From assembly GCA_031761405.1 (NCBI GenBank), contig JASEVX010000005.1:31731127-31795126 (forward strand): a stretch of 64,000 nt of DNA. Direction: 5' to 3'. The notes under the pieces were generated by a model. That model was not told the DNA's origin. It worked only from the letters and a program-made list of their open reading frames with translations, and ran no database searches. Numbering within the stretch: the first letter of the stretch is position 1; the number at the start of each line of letters is the position of its first letter. The position numbers and the translations under genes were made by a program. Shown here in pieces: positions 10,363 to 21,039 of this stretch. Origin of the DNA: Serripes groenlandicus (Eukaryota; Mollusca; Bivalvia; Cardiida; Cardiidae).

Positions 10363-12530
10363 ACGAGGGATAACTCTTATGAGTAATTTGGGTAAATTAT
10401 TTACTAACATTCTAAACGCGAGAGTTGAATCATGGTTCGAAGAAAGCAACTTTTTATCAGACTCGCAGTTCGTATTTCGAAAAAAATTGTAACACCAATG
10501 ACGCAATATTTATATCATCCAATCTTGTAGAACATATACTTAATAACAAATTACGATTACCTTGCAACTTTATAGATCTAAAAAATGCGTTCGATTCAGT
10601 AAATAGAAATGCCTTGTGGTATAAGTTATTGTCCCCCGCTTTAGCGAAAGCGTGGGGACTATTATTTCTCATTCGTCAGTCAGTCCGTCCGTCAGTCAGT
10701 CCGTCCCTCCGTCACGCTGTCACAAAAACTTTAACCTTGGTCATAACTTCTGAACCGTAATAGGTACTGCTTTCATATTTCACATGTGTATTCCTTGTGA
10801 CAACCCCTTTCCATCAATACCAATTTTTTTGACCTTGTGACCTTGACCCTGGCGGGGGACCAGAATTCTCTGAATTTGCTTGTTTAATATGGGATGGATG
10901 AAAAGATTCTCAGAATCTTCAGCTCTATGTATGCCTCAGTAAAATCCTGCGTGAAACTAAGCAATTCATTTTCTAACTTTTTTGATATTTTGATTGGATT
11001 CATCTAAGGCCAAACGAGCTCTCTGGCACTTTTTGCTCTCTTCCTAGAGAAACTCGAACTTTTTTTGCAAGATTCCGATAAATGCGGTTTAACATTAAAT
11101 GAAATTTGTTTGATTATAATAATGTTTGCAGATGATATGGTAATTATTGGTAACTCTCAAGAAGACCTACAACATAGGTTAAAATTGTTATATGAATATT
11201 GTAAAAAATGGGGACTCGAGGTAAACATTGACAAGACTAAAATCATGGTTTTTAGAAAAAGGGGTAAATTACTACCAAATGAAAAATGGTTTTATAACAA
11301 CAATGAAGTTGAAATAGTCGATAACTTTAACTATTTAGGAGTGGTTTTTAATTTTACAGGTAATTTTGCACTAAATAATCAATATATGATAGGTAAATCA
11401 CTTAAAGCTATGCATGTTTTAGTAAGCAATATATTTAAACATAATGTTAATCCAAAAGTCTCGCTGCCACTTTTTGACGCATTTGTAAATCCAATTTTGA
11501 ATTATGGGAGTCAAACATGGGGTTTCAGCAAGTCTAAAGAGTTAGAACGAATCCATTTGAAATTTTGCAAAACAATATTAGGAGTTAAACAGTAAACTTG
11601 TAATGCAGCTGTATATGGGGAGTTGGGTCGTTACCCAGTATTTATAAATGGGCACACAATGATAATCAAATATTGGATAAAACTCCTACAAACAAAAAAT
11701 ATCTTATTAAAAACAATGATGTAATGTTAAAAGATCTTACCTTAGGTAAGATAAACTTGTTATCAAAGATTAAACAGTTGCTTCAACAAAACGGATTTTT
11801 ATATATATGGGAAAATCCTAACTTAGTTAACCACAAGCATTTTGTTCACATATTTAAACAAGGATTGTTTGACGAATTTTCTCAAACATGGACGTCTAAT
11901 TTGGCATCTAATAGTATTTTATCTTATTTATACATTCATATAAAATCAGAATTCAGAATAGAAAACTATTTGAATACGTTTAGGAAATACAGAAATTATT
12001 TTACAAAATTACACACATCTTCTCATAATTTACGCATAGAAACCGGTAGACACGGGCGAGTAAGAATTCCGAGAAATGAGAGAGTGTGTATTCACTGTAA
12101 TTTACAAACTATCGACGACGAATACCACTTTATTATCGAATGCCTTTGTCACCAGAATCTTCGAGAAATATACATTAAACGTTACTATTACGTCAAGCCA
12201 AGCATGCACAAATGTATACATCTAATGGAAATTGAAAATCCAGCCACATTATTAAAGCTATGTAAATTCATAAAATATGCTTTTGAAGAAAGAAATAGTC
12301 ACATTCCTCCGTGAGGTTTTACACGATAACATAAACAGAAAAATATTTTCACTAAATCAATTATTTTCAATATGTTCTCGAATAACATTCTATAGAATCC
12401 TATTGTGCTTAACTAGTATATATGTCACGATATGAAATTTTAAATTGAATTTGTATTTGTATATGAAATTGTATTTGTATTTGTAACAATGATGTACTTA
12501 TTGTGTACAAGTTGAAAATAAAGTATCTAT
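10363..12530 (+). pseudogene. Degenerate non-LTR retrotransposon (LINE) reverse transcriptase, 5' truncated
   Basis: Translated pieces line up as one ORF2 C-terminal half. SNLGKLFTNILNAR and FIDLKNAFDSVNRNALWYKLL lie at 10384-10630. MDEKILRIFSSMYASVKSC and LFALFLEKLELFLQ follow at about 10890-11070. FADDMVIIGNS is the catalytic FADD box (11125-11160), and KWGLEVNIDKTKIMVF comes next. YLGVVFNFTG and LFDAFVNPILNYGSQTWG lie up to 11595. After a stop at 11593-11595 a new frame (11673-12314) carries a cysteine/histidine knuckle CIHC...HFIIEC near 12090-12150. Stops, frameshifts and an insertion at 10631-10884 make it inactive. AATAAA-containing 3' ends lie near 12520 and again near 12670. The clade cannot be fixed by eye. 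Confidence 0.85.
10631..10884 (+). mobile_element. Short Helentron-like insertion inside the LINE
   Basis: GTCCCCCGC at 10631-10639 is matched by GCGGGGGAC at 10852-10860. A small stem (AATT...AATT) and terminal CTTGTT follow. GTC/CCGTCC microsatellite follows the left end, as in the larger elements at 44726 and 45103. The LINE coding sequence stops at its left edge and resumes at its right edge, between T and T. Confidence 0.65.
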
Positions 12531-12760
12531 CTTAAGAATGTATAGATATATGAAGTGAAATAGCTTTGGCTGTGTTCTTTCCCTGTGCTTATTTTATAGT
12601 ATGTGCTATTCCGTGTGCTTATTCGGAGAAATGTATACTTGTTTCTCAACCTGTAATTCATATTTGAAAATAAAGTATATTGTAAAAATGTGATTAGCTG
12701 TTGTTCTTCTTTATCATGTTTTTTGTCTTTACCATTTTATAATGTTCATTGCGAGAAAAA
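12531..12760 (+). repeat. Second LINE-like 3' tail
   Basis: TTTGAAAATAAAGTAT at about 12664-12680 repeats the LINE 3' end at about 12508-12522. This suggests a duplicated or second truncated tail. Confidence 0.4.
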
Positions 12761-12764
12761 AAAG

Positions 12765-12962
12765 ATCAAAACGATTTCAGCAGAGGACTTTAGAAAATAT
12801 TGAGACAGAAGGAGTTATTGCTCAAAACTAGCAATATCTCCTTTTCTCACTACATTTTTTTTACTAAGTTCACTAATTAGAATAGGGACTTTCCATACTA
12901 TTGCCTTGGGTAGTCAATGTCCTATCGGGTATCGTGGATGTGGGAAAAGGGAAAGGGTTAAT
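12765..12962. mobile_element. Family-1 MITE, left end lost
   Basis: TTTCAGCAGAGGACTTT, a core hairpin GGAGTTATTGCTC/AGCAATATCTCC and the right end GGGAAAGGGTTAA are present. Confidence 0.55.
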
Positions 12963-13014
12963 CCAGTGCAGATTTAATAGATGTTCTTTATTTATATATG
13001 TTGTAGGGGATACT

Positions 13015-13377
13015 GTCCGCTTTCATCAATTAGGTGAAGGGGCTAATGTCCGCGTTCATCGATTAGGTGAAGGGGCAAATGTCCGCTTTCATCAATTAGG
13101 TGAAGGGGCTAATGTCCGCTTTCATCAATTATGTGAAGGGGCTAATGTCCGCTTTCATCAATTAGGTGAAGGGGCTAATGTCCGCTTTCATCAATTAGGT
13201 GAAGGGGCTAATGTCCGCGTTCATCAATTAGGTGAAGGGGCTAATGTCCGCGTTCATCAATTAGGTGAAGGGGCTAATGTCCGCTTTCATCAATTAGGTG
13301 AAGGGGCTAATGTCCGCTTTCATCAATTAGGTGAAGGGGCTAATGTCCGCGTTCATCAAATGGGCGAAGGGGCTAAT
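13015..13377 (+). repeat. 33-bp minisatellite, 11 units
   Basis: Exactly 363 bp, i.e. 11 units of 33 bp. Each unit contains GTCCGCTTTCATCAATTAGG or the variant GTCCGCGTTCATC, then GAAGGGGCTAAT. Because 33 is divisible by 3, a repeating 11-residue frame stays open (12901-13389). That frame lacks an ATG and starts in a MITE, so it is treated as non-coding. A worn twelfth unit follows at 13378-13412. Related sequence occurs at 40160-40752. Confidence 0.88.
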
Positions 13378-13465
13378 GCACTTTTTTGATGAAGGGTAGA
13401 ATGTCCGGTAACCTTATTGTCCAAATGGCCTCGAATTTTCACTAAAACGTGTTAATCACCGTCTT

Positions 13466-13725
13466 GAGCCGTTACACGAGAAAACCGACAGTATGGACTC
13501 TACGTAATGTATCGACCCAGATCAGCCTGCGTTGTCCGTACAGACTAATCTGGGCCGACACATTCCGTCTCAGGGGGATAGAGGTATAGAGTAATGATTC
13601 CTAAAGCAGAACTCCACAGGAGGCGAAAAGTGTATGTTCGGGTTAGCCCGCGCGGCATGCCTAGACTGATCTGGGTCAGTACTTTACGCAGAGTCAACAA
13701 TGTTGGATTTCTCGTGGAACGGCTC
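13466..13725. mobile_element. TA-target MITE (family 2), complete
   Basis: GAGCCGTTACACGAGAAAAC at the left is mirrored by TTTCTCGTGGAACGGCTC at the right. The arms extend ~60 bp inward through CTCTACGTAATGTATCGACC. Confidence 0.75.
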
Positions 13726-13932
13726 ATTTGACGGTAAAAACGACATTGACCTGATCTAAACAATGGTAAAAAACAAGAAATGTGCATTAGGCGAAACTCA
13801 CTATTCTGACATCTTCGAATTGTGGGGACTTGGGTGAGCCTACACATTCGTAGTCTTACCTGTGTTTTTCACTATTATTATCAATTTAGCTTCTGAATAC
13901 AAGTTTAATAATGTATCTCCACTATAAACATG

Positions 13933-14137
13933 TAACCCTTTCCCATTCGCAGACGCATTTTAACGCAATCTGCAGCAGACGACTTTTGAAAACAAAGTGG
14001 CAAAAGTAAAAATTGCTCATTTATTTAGGACACAGTGTTTTGAACTCTATTTCAACAATAGAGATATTTCTAAATTTTCATCTGAATGTTTTCAAAGTGA
14101 TCTGCTGACGCTCTACGGTATGTGGGAAAGAGTTTAG
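13933..14137. mobile_element. Family-1 MITE, older subfamily
   Basis: TAACCCTTTCCCATTCGCAG ... TATGTGGGAAAGAG. The core hairpin is partly lost after AAATTGCTCATT. Confidence 0.6.
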
Positions 14138-14220
14138 TAATACAGAGCGGTTACAAGACACAGTTTCGCCTGACGCGTCTCAGATCTATTCCTCCATTTA
14201 TCCTTAAATAATGTCCTTGA

Positions 14221-14442
14221 CCCTTTCCCTCATACAACAATTCTGCAGCAGAAAACTTTGAACGTATTTTGACAAAACAAAGAAAATTTCCATAATTGAA
14301 TGGATAACCTATGACTAAAAGTGGAAAACATTGTGGCAAAAGGAGAAATTGCACGTTTTGTGCAATTTCTTCTTTTGTCACTATGTTTTCGAAAAGCAGT
14401 CTGCTGCAGAGGAGTCAGAAAGCGTCTATATGAGAGAAAGGG
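14221..14442. mobile_element. TTAA-target MITE (family 1), complete
   Basis: CCCTTTCCCTCATAC ... GAGAGAAAGGG. The left flank is TTGA (mutated TTAA) and the right is TTAA at 14443-14446. Confidence 0.8.
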
Positions 14443-14507
14443 TTAACAAAACCGTATGATACACAAAGCGATATATCGGATTACAAATGTAACGCATCTA
14501 ATCATTT

Positions 14508-14600
14508 TAACCCATTCCCACATACAACACCATTGCAGCAGACGACTTTGAAAACATTGCGACAAAAACCTGAAAAATGTCCATAAAAGATAGAGAAAAC
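14508..14600. mobile_element. Family-1 MITE left-end fragment
   Basis: TTTAACCCATTCCCACATAC and GCAGCAGACGACTTTG are present; the element stops before its core. Confidence 0.55.
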
Positions 14601-14698
14601 ACATAGAAATGGAACATGCGCATATTATTTGACTTGAATAACAAAAAGAGTTTGTTAATAATCAAAACAATCAGTAATTTTCAATGAATTATAAAATC

Positions 14699-15121
14699 GA
14701 CAGCTCCTTGAATTGGTAATGCATTATAATCGTGAACCAGTTGGAACATATTGTTCTTTAAAAGATATAGAATCGGTCCATTTGAGATATTGGATATTAA
14801 TGATTTACTAAAAGAAATATATTACTGCTGATATCTGTGTGTTTGTCTGTCCTTGATTTGGCCAAGCACGGACATTTATGCTTCTGTGTGAAAATCTGAT
14901 AAGGCCAACATGTCAGTATGTTGTATATTTCTGTTTCCAATTCCAACTGGTTACCATTCAAGGAGACATCTTTTGTTAATTTGGGGACAAATTTTCTTTT
15001 TGGGCGGGATGTTGTATATCTAAAAATTCGACAGCTCCTTGAATTGGTATGCATTATTATCGTGAACCAGTTGGAACATTGTTCGATTAGAACATTGCTC
15101 TTTAAAAGATATAGACTCGGT
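14699..15121. repeat. Direct repeat pair flanking ~250 bp
   Basis: About 80 bp containing GACAGCTCCTTGAATTGGTA, GTGAACCAGTTGGAACA and TTTAAAAGATATAGA occurs at 14699-14778 and, with a small internal insertion, at 15029-15121, in the same orientation. The interior shows no protein. Origin unknown. Confidence 0.5.
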
Positions 15122-15429
15122 AATCGAGTGTAGCTTGCGCGTTTTTTGTTTATCTCTTTTTCTTTTTAGAAGCACGTGTCAACCAAAAATATGTAAACTC
15201 TCAAAAATTATTAAAATAGTAAACGGAAACGATGGAATCAACTTGTTTATATCTTTATCCCAGTATCAACTACTAAATCATAACAATAATATATGTGTTT
15301 ATCAATGGCTAATCGGCCATCTCCATCCAGCTTTAGTTTCTATAAATAGATTATCAAGGCCGAGAATACGTCACATGACTGTAGATTGCGCGAGGCTCCC
15401 AAGAGGTTTTTTAAGTTTCAATTGACGAT

Positions 15430-16487
15430 AAATAACTGAAATCTTATCATGTTTATCAAATTAATATTTGGCTCTTAAATATTATATTTCATACGTTTTC
15501 ACCGATTTTTTTCACTGAAATTTATTTCTTAAGGAAAACAATTAAAGGTTAGTATGCAGAACATTTCATTTTAAAACATCATCTTATTAGTGCCTCTCGT
15601 AGGATCGCCAATTTAACTATGAACCAATCAAAACGTTTCATTTCCCTTATTTCTTCGACATTATTCATTAAATACAACATTTGATTGGTCTACGATCTAT
15701 ATCATTTGTTTAACATCTAGGTCAAAACTGAGGTTAAACAGCTATCGCCGAAAAAACATGCATTACATGGAGTACCTTGACTTTGATTTATACTTTGAGA
15801 GTTCCAGAGACATAGTTATAATCAACGTGAGTCCAAGCGCCTTATATAGTGTGTGTTACATATATCTATATGTGTTGGAGTGACAACATCTGTATCTGTT
15901 TTAAGTGATAATAAAACCTTGTAGAACTGTTCGTGTAGTTACGTAACATTCTTTAACACAAAACTCGCAGCACAACACAATACTACATACCAAAAAAGCA
16001 TGCATGATTACGAGCGTTTATTAAAATAACCTCGGCCAAAACCTGTCTAACCGACATTTAGAGACCAGTAACAAACCACGCCCTGACCTCTTTAACATTG
16101 AAGGTTTGGCGTCAACAACAACAATGGCCATTGATCTAATGCGTGCGTGTCATAGCATACAGAGGATTTAAACAATCCTTTAGCTATATAGTGTTTGATA
16201 TATTTGCGTTTTCTAATGACGGGTCTCCCTTCTACTTCAAATCGACTATAGAGTAATATAATTCAGAAGCAGGGTATTGGATAAGACGTCTGTCATTGTT
16301 CGGAGGTCGTGGTCAATTTGTATTCCTATTTTCGGAATGCCGTGTTCTCGTTGCATAGTCAATTATCTTCCAGTTCATCTGTTCATTTGTTTCACCCGAT
16401 CTCTTAAACAACCGGAACGTGGCCTCGCACATAAGATTGAAACGATTTCAAAAACCCTTCAAGTCATTTCATGACAGGCGTTTCATC
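15430..16487. other. Upstream flank of the methyltransferase gene
   Basis: No repeat family or coding frame is convincing. Any non-coding 5' exon or promoter of the gene at 16488 would lie here, but none could be identified by eye. Confidence 0.35.
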
Positions 16488-17477
16488 ATGAGGAGATCTA
16501 CAATTGTGCCCTCTGTATTGATTATAGTTATCATAACGGGACTATATCTATACAAGTCAACTGATATTTTTGAACGGACACTTCCTGTCTGTGAGAGTTC
16601 TAGATTGTCTTCTATCCATCCGATAGGTGATTTTAAACAGTATCCGTGCCTCGGGAACCATCGGTCCATCCACTTACCCGACGGATGTGTTCGAACAGTG
16701 TGCAGAGAAAGGTCACCGAGCTTCTTTTGGGTAAAAGATAAATGTCAGTTTCTTAAAAATGTGAAGACAGAAATATGTACGTATGACCCGAACGATGATG
16801 TGATTGCTAGCAGAATACATAAGAAAGGAGAATGGGAGGGACATTTAGTGAAAAACCTACTAGAACTATTGAGGAAACATCCGCACTTGGTGTTCCTCGA
16901 TATAGGATGTAATATTGGAGTTTATACTATATCTGCTGCTTCAGCAAGGTCAAAATCAATCTGCGTTGATGCTAATCCTGAAAACCTGCGCCTCGTTGCG
17001 AAATCAGTGTCACGTGGAGGCTTTGAGAGAGATGTAACAATCGTCTGGAATGCGCTCTCTGATCGGCGTCACCCTGTTAATTTCCAGATAATCGATGGTA
17101 ACGTTGGGGCGTCTAGAATTGGTGACATCAGCAAGTTTAACATGACGAAGAAAAAAGACATAGCTGTTAACGCGATTTTACTTGACGATTTGAAGTGGCT
17201 CGTTGACGGGAAGCAGCTTTTTATGAAGATTGATGCCGAGGCTCACGAGCTGTACGTTCTTAAGGGTGGACTCGAGTTTTTCCGTACTGTCGATGTGAGA
17301 ATAATACAAATGGAGCTTTTAGAAGAAGACACCTTCAGTGCCGTTGTCGATGTACTGAATGATTTAGATTTCCTAATGTTCAGAGACCCATATGGCAAAA
17401 AACTTTTATCTAAAAAGGACTTTGTCCCTGGAATTTGGCCTGGAGATGTGTACTTCATTAAGACTAAATATGTGTAG
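16488..17477 (+). CDS. FkbM-family SAM-dependent methyltransferase, membrane-anchored, single exon
   Basis: The ATG at 16488 gives 329 codons. The frame is open further upstream (to 16419) but without another ATG. Residues 7-23 are hydrophobic (VPSVLIIVIITGLYLY) after a basic MRRS, fitting a type II signal anchor facing the Golgi or ER lumen. Residues ~28-115 are a cysteine-bearing stem. The Rossmann fold follows: FLDIGCNIG at 136-144 (SAM motif I), VDANPENL at 160-167 (acidic ribose contact) and FMKIDAEAHELYVLKGG at 245-261. The last corresponds to the family signature KIDVEG.E, here with Ala and His in place of Gly. An N-M-T sequon lies near 218. The family methylates sugars or small molecules; the substrate is unknown. 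Being intronless, it may derive from a retrocopy. Confidence 0.85.
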   Translation: MRRSTIVPSVLIIVIITGLYLYKSTDIFERTLPVCESSRLSSIHPIGDFKQYPCLGNHRSIHLPDGCVRTVCRERSPSFFWVKDKCQFLKNVKTEICTYDPNDDVIASRIHKKGEWEGHLVKNLLELLRKHPHLVFLDIGCNIGVYTISAASARSKSICVDANPENLRLVAKSVSRGGFERDVTIVWNALSDRRHPVNFQIIDGNVGASRIGDISKFNMTKKKDIAVNAILLDDLKWLVDGKQLFMKIDAEAHELYVLKGGLEFFRTVDVRIIQMELLEEDTFSAVVDVLNDLDFLMFRDPYGKKLLSKKDFVPGIWPGDVYFIKTKYV

Positions 17478-17527
17478 CATAACACAGTGGTTTTATAAGA
17501 TACAGGTTAACCGTTCACCTTATTTAA

Positions 17528-17711
17528 CCCTTTCCCTCATACGACAATTCTGCAGCAGACGACTTTGAACGAATTTTGTCAAAACATAGAAAATCTCCAA
17601 AATTGAATGGATAACCTATGACTAAAAGTGGAAAACATTGTGGCAAAAGAAGAAATTGCACGTTTTGTGCAATTTCTTCTTTTGTCACTATGTTTTCAAA
17701 AAGCCGTCTGT
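17528..17711. mobile_element. Right-truncated family-1 MITE
   Basis: TTAA at 17524-17527, then CCCTTTCCCTCATACGAC through a full core hairpin to AAAAAGCCGTCTG, where the next MITE begins. Confidence 0.75.
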
Positions 17712-17715
17712 TTAA

Positions 17716-17937
17716 CCCTTTCCCTCATACGACAATTCTGCAGCAGACGACTTTGAACGTATTTTGTCAAAACATAGAAAATCTCCATAATTGAATAGAT
17801 AACCTATGACTAAAAGTGAAAAACATTGTGGCAAAAGAAGAAATTGCACGTTTTGTGCAATTTCTTCTTTTGTCACTATGTTTTCAAAAAGCCGCCTGCT
17901 GCAGAGGCGTCCAAAAGCGTTTATATGAAGGAAAGGG
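17716..17937. mobile_element. Family-1 MITE, complete, tandem with the preceding copy
   Basis: TTAA at 17712-17715 and ATAA (mutated) after GAAAGGG at 17937. It differs from the first copy at only a handful of positions. Confidence 0.8.
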
Positions 17938-18099
17938 ATAAGCGACATTTGACGTCTATGCAGCAGACCAAATTTGAAACATTTGTCGTAATTAAAAGGA
18001 GTTATTGTGCCAAACTAGTAATTCTGCTTTTCCCAAGATGCTTTGAACTCATGACCACATTTATGTCATTAATATATCAGAGGTAATAATCTTTTCTAT

Positions 18100-18265
18100 A
18101 AACCTTTCCCTCATAAATACTCTTTCTGACGCCCATGCAGCGGTCGACTTTTGACAACTTTGGGGCTAACCATGTTAAGCCACAATGTTTTCAAGTCTTT
18201 TCAATAATTATACTCACAGATTTTTGATTTCGTCTGCAGCAGATTTGTTGTAATTGGGTTGGATT
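18100..18265. mobile_element. Eroded family-1 MITE
   Basis: AAACCTTTCCCTCATA, GACGCCCATGCAGCGG and TCGTCTGCAGCAGATT remain. Confidence 0.45.
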
Positions 18266-18424
18266 TAAAGCTTAACGGTAAACGGCAATAAGACCGTTTG
18301 AAGTTGATATAGTAATTAAATGATTGAAAAGCTTTTACCAGCCTGCGCATCTTAACCCGTTACCACTGGAAGACAACTTTTAATGCATCTTCAGCAAACG
18401 AATTTTCAGTGCGAAAAAATGCAA

Positions 18425-18510
18425 GTCGGCTTTTATGAACAGTGTAGATCCAGACCACCCTGTGTATCCGCACGGTCTGATTTTTTCTACACTGTTAAAA
18501 AATGCTTACG
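18425..18510. repeat. Small inverted repeat
   Basis: AACAGTGTAG and CAGACC are mirrored by GGTCTG and CTACACTGTT within ~70 bp, resembling a worn MITE or hairpin. Confidence 0.45.
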
Positions 18511-18952
18511 TGTACATTTTCCCATGCACGGGCTCCTATGATGTTTTGTTTGAAATATTTTTTTAATTTAGAAAAAAAGACGTATGCGGCAAACCTCAGT
18601 TAAACCTGTCAATTTAGGACGATTTGTGTTGCTACTTTTTGTATATTCCTTGTTTCTTTGGTGTTTGTATCTAAATAATGTGTCTTATCATGATCCAAAA
18701 TTATGGGAAATGCATCAGAGAGGTTGTTCTAAGAACATTGGTTAGTGTATATCTCAAATGGCATTGAAGAGATAGCACTTATACTAATACTGCATTCCCC
18801 TCTTCATATAAGCTATCTCTAAAAAGATTACATTCACCAAACGAAAATGTTCTAATCATAGAATTTAGTATTTTTAATGTTTGATGCTTTATGTCATTAT
18901 TTATAATATGCATATGGATGCGTGTATAAAAAACCTTGAAAACTCCAGTTTG

Positions 18953-19085
18953 AAAGAGATATCCCTGAACTAAACAGAGAGCTTTAATGCATAAAGAGAT
19001 ATCCCTGAACTAAACAGAGAGCTTTAATGCATTAACAGATATCCCTGAACTAAACGGAAAGCTTTAATGCATAACAAAGATATAC
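18953..19085. repeat. ~40-bp tandem repeat, about 3.2 units
   Basis: Units contain GATATCCCTGAACTAAAC and AGCTTTAATGCAT. The first two are nearly identical, the third carries substitutions and the fourth is cut short. Confidence 0.75.
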
Positions 19086-19255
19086 CTGTAATAATTTCGC
19101 TTCCTGAATAAATAGAAGAACGGCTTCTCATAGTTATTACTTTGTTTGGATTGATTGAAGTTTGATGTCATGTTCAATGGTATTTCAGTTATAATGAATG
19201 TATATTGTTTTATTGCGCATCGACAGCTAAGTTCATTTAGCGCGCAATTAAATTT

Positions 19256-19411
19256 AATTATTCATGATCCCTGGGTACACAAACCAGTACTAGGCTAGGA
19301 AATGTGCCTTGCCCAAGGACACTCCACCATGACCGTAGTGCCGCGACTGGAGATCGAACCCGGGACACCGGTTTCGAAATCCCCGACGCTAACCACTCGA
19401 CCACAGCGGAT
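19256..19411 (-). repeat. SINE with tRNA-Ser-like head (minus)
   Basis: On the minus strand GTGGTCGAGTGGTTAGCG (A box) and GGGTTCGATCTC (B box) are followed by TCATGGTGGAGTGTCC. The 3' part is truncated at TCATGAATAATT. Fragments of the same body lie at 413-563 and 60000-60130. Confidence 0.7.
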
Positions 19412-19552
19412 TCCTATTTCAGTTATATCACAGCGGTTATTTAATCACAGGTGTGTTTCCTTACTTTCCCACACATGCACATGACCAACATTCTTCGGGA
19501 GTAACCGGCTACATTTCCACAAACACTGTTAACCCATTGGTGAAACACAAAT

Positions 19553-19780
19553 GAGCCGTTCCAATAGAAAACCAACATTATGACCTCTGCGTATTGTATC
19601 GACCAAGATCAGCCTGCGCAAACCACGGAGGCTAATTCGGGCCGACACATTCCGTCTCAGTGGGATAGAGTACTGATTCCTGAAACAGAAAAGGCGAAAC
19701 GTGTCTGTCCGGGTTATCTTGCGCGGCATGCTTAGGCTGATCCGCGTCGATACTTTACGCAGAGTCAACACTGTTGATTT
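19553..19780. mobile_element. Family-2 MITE, right end truncated
   Basis: GAGCCGTTCCAATAGAAAAC starts it. The right arm reads GATACTTTACGCAGAGTC but breaks off before the final CTCGTGGAACGGCTC. Confidence 0.7.
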
Positions 19781-20591
19781 TTTGACGGTAATCGCAAATA
19801 CTTTCGTCAATCATCAGAAAGAACGAATGGCCGAATCCAGGACTCTTAAACGCACGGGCTCTACGGTCCCCCGGTTAATCCGCCACTGTATATTTCACGT
19901 GACTTCTTTCTTTTTTCCCGTTCCTCTTCGCGAATGTTAATACTGTTAACAAGCGTCCATATTTGACCTCTCGGCGAATTAATTTCTAAAGCATTTCTTA
20001 AACTTATATTGGAGTACTCACGCCTTAAGTTTTTCACTGATGTTCCGACAACATTATAATGATATTTATGGGGGAGATCCTAACCTTTTAAATGCAGTTT
20101 TGTTGAATCCCTGATGAACTATTTTTCTCGCGCAGTTTCTCATGCGTTGTTTGGTGCTAAGCAATTGACAGGCTGCCAACTCCGAAAAAAAATGTACTAT
20201 AACCAGGGCTAAAGCACCAGGCCTAAAATGGTAGTAATGGCTTCCCGATTTGGTGCATATGTTGGCCGGGATATCATTACGACTGATCCACCGATGTCAG
20301 CATGAACCTACCGGAAGTACTGGAAATTTACGCATGAAATGCCGCGATGAGACTGAAGTAGACTTGAATCCAAGGACTTGCAACTCCTGTGTCCCCAGCC
20401 CATTCAATGACTGACTTCTCTACACCCAATAACTGGTTTTACCTGGCCGTCTTATTATGCAATTTTATGCAATGCTACACGGTTTTGTACACGTTATCGA
20501 ATTTACACTTTTTAAATCAATGTGTCAAAAAGAGGGTTTCGCTTCATGTTCGCTAGACATGTGTTAGAAGTACGATAGGTGTACGCTATAC

Positions 20592-20874
20592 GTGCGCTAT
20601 GTGTGCGCTAGGTGTTCGCTGAACCTCAACCGACGATCATACAACGAATACCCAGCATGTGCTCCGCGAGTGTCTCGCGTTGGACGACCAGAGCGCTCTG
20701 CGCGTGTGTGGCGTCCTTCTTGCGTGTACATTCATGCGTCGAGCTCCGCGCGCATTTTTGTACATGCACAAAAGTTCCCCAGGCATACATCGAATGACAA
20801 CGAATGCTTGGTACAGCGCCCTCGACGAACAAGTAACGATTGCTGACGCACACTTAGCAAAGACAACGCACTGA
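20592..20874. other. GC-rich interval with overlapping open frames
   Basis: Four frames on both strands stay open for 60-85 codons because local CG content is high. None resembles a known protein, so no gene is called. Confidence 0.3.
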
Positions 20875-20904
20875 CCAAAATTGCTTATTTTTCAGTGCGT
20901 GGCC

Positions 20905-21038
20905 GTGTGTAGCACAGGAGCTTGACTCATGAAAAAAAAAAATCCGAAAAACAAAATCCACCAATACTATATATAGTATTGGTGGAATTTTTTTTTTCGG
21001 ATTTTTTTTTTAATGAGTCAAGCTCCTGTGGTGTGTAG
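20905..21038. mobile_element. 118-bp near-perfect palindrome (snap-back MITE) with 8-bp target duplication
   Basis: Arms CACAGGAGCTTGACTCAT and ATGAGTCAAGCTCCTGTG (20913-21030) enclose A-run, ATCCG and CCACCAATACTA arms meeting at TATATA. GTGTGTAG is repeated exactly at 20905-20912 and 21031-21038. An 8-bp duplication is typical of hAT-type transposition. Confidence 0.88.
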
Positions 21039-21039
21039 T

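Noticed and set aside
12901..13389. 162-codon frame of 11-residue repeats as a repeat protein
   Set aside because: No ATG, starts inside a MITE, and the frame stays open only because the unit is 33 bp.
16419..16487. Upstream extension of the methyltransferase
   Set aside because: The added 23 codons begin with GTG. The first ATG at 16488 places a basic residue pair directly before the membrane anchor.
20592..20874. Overlapping ORFs on both strands
   Set aside because: Open frames follow from local GC content; no family, splice site or copy elsewhere.
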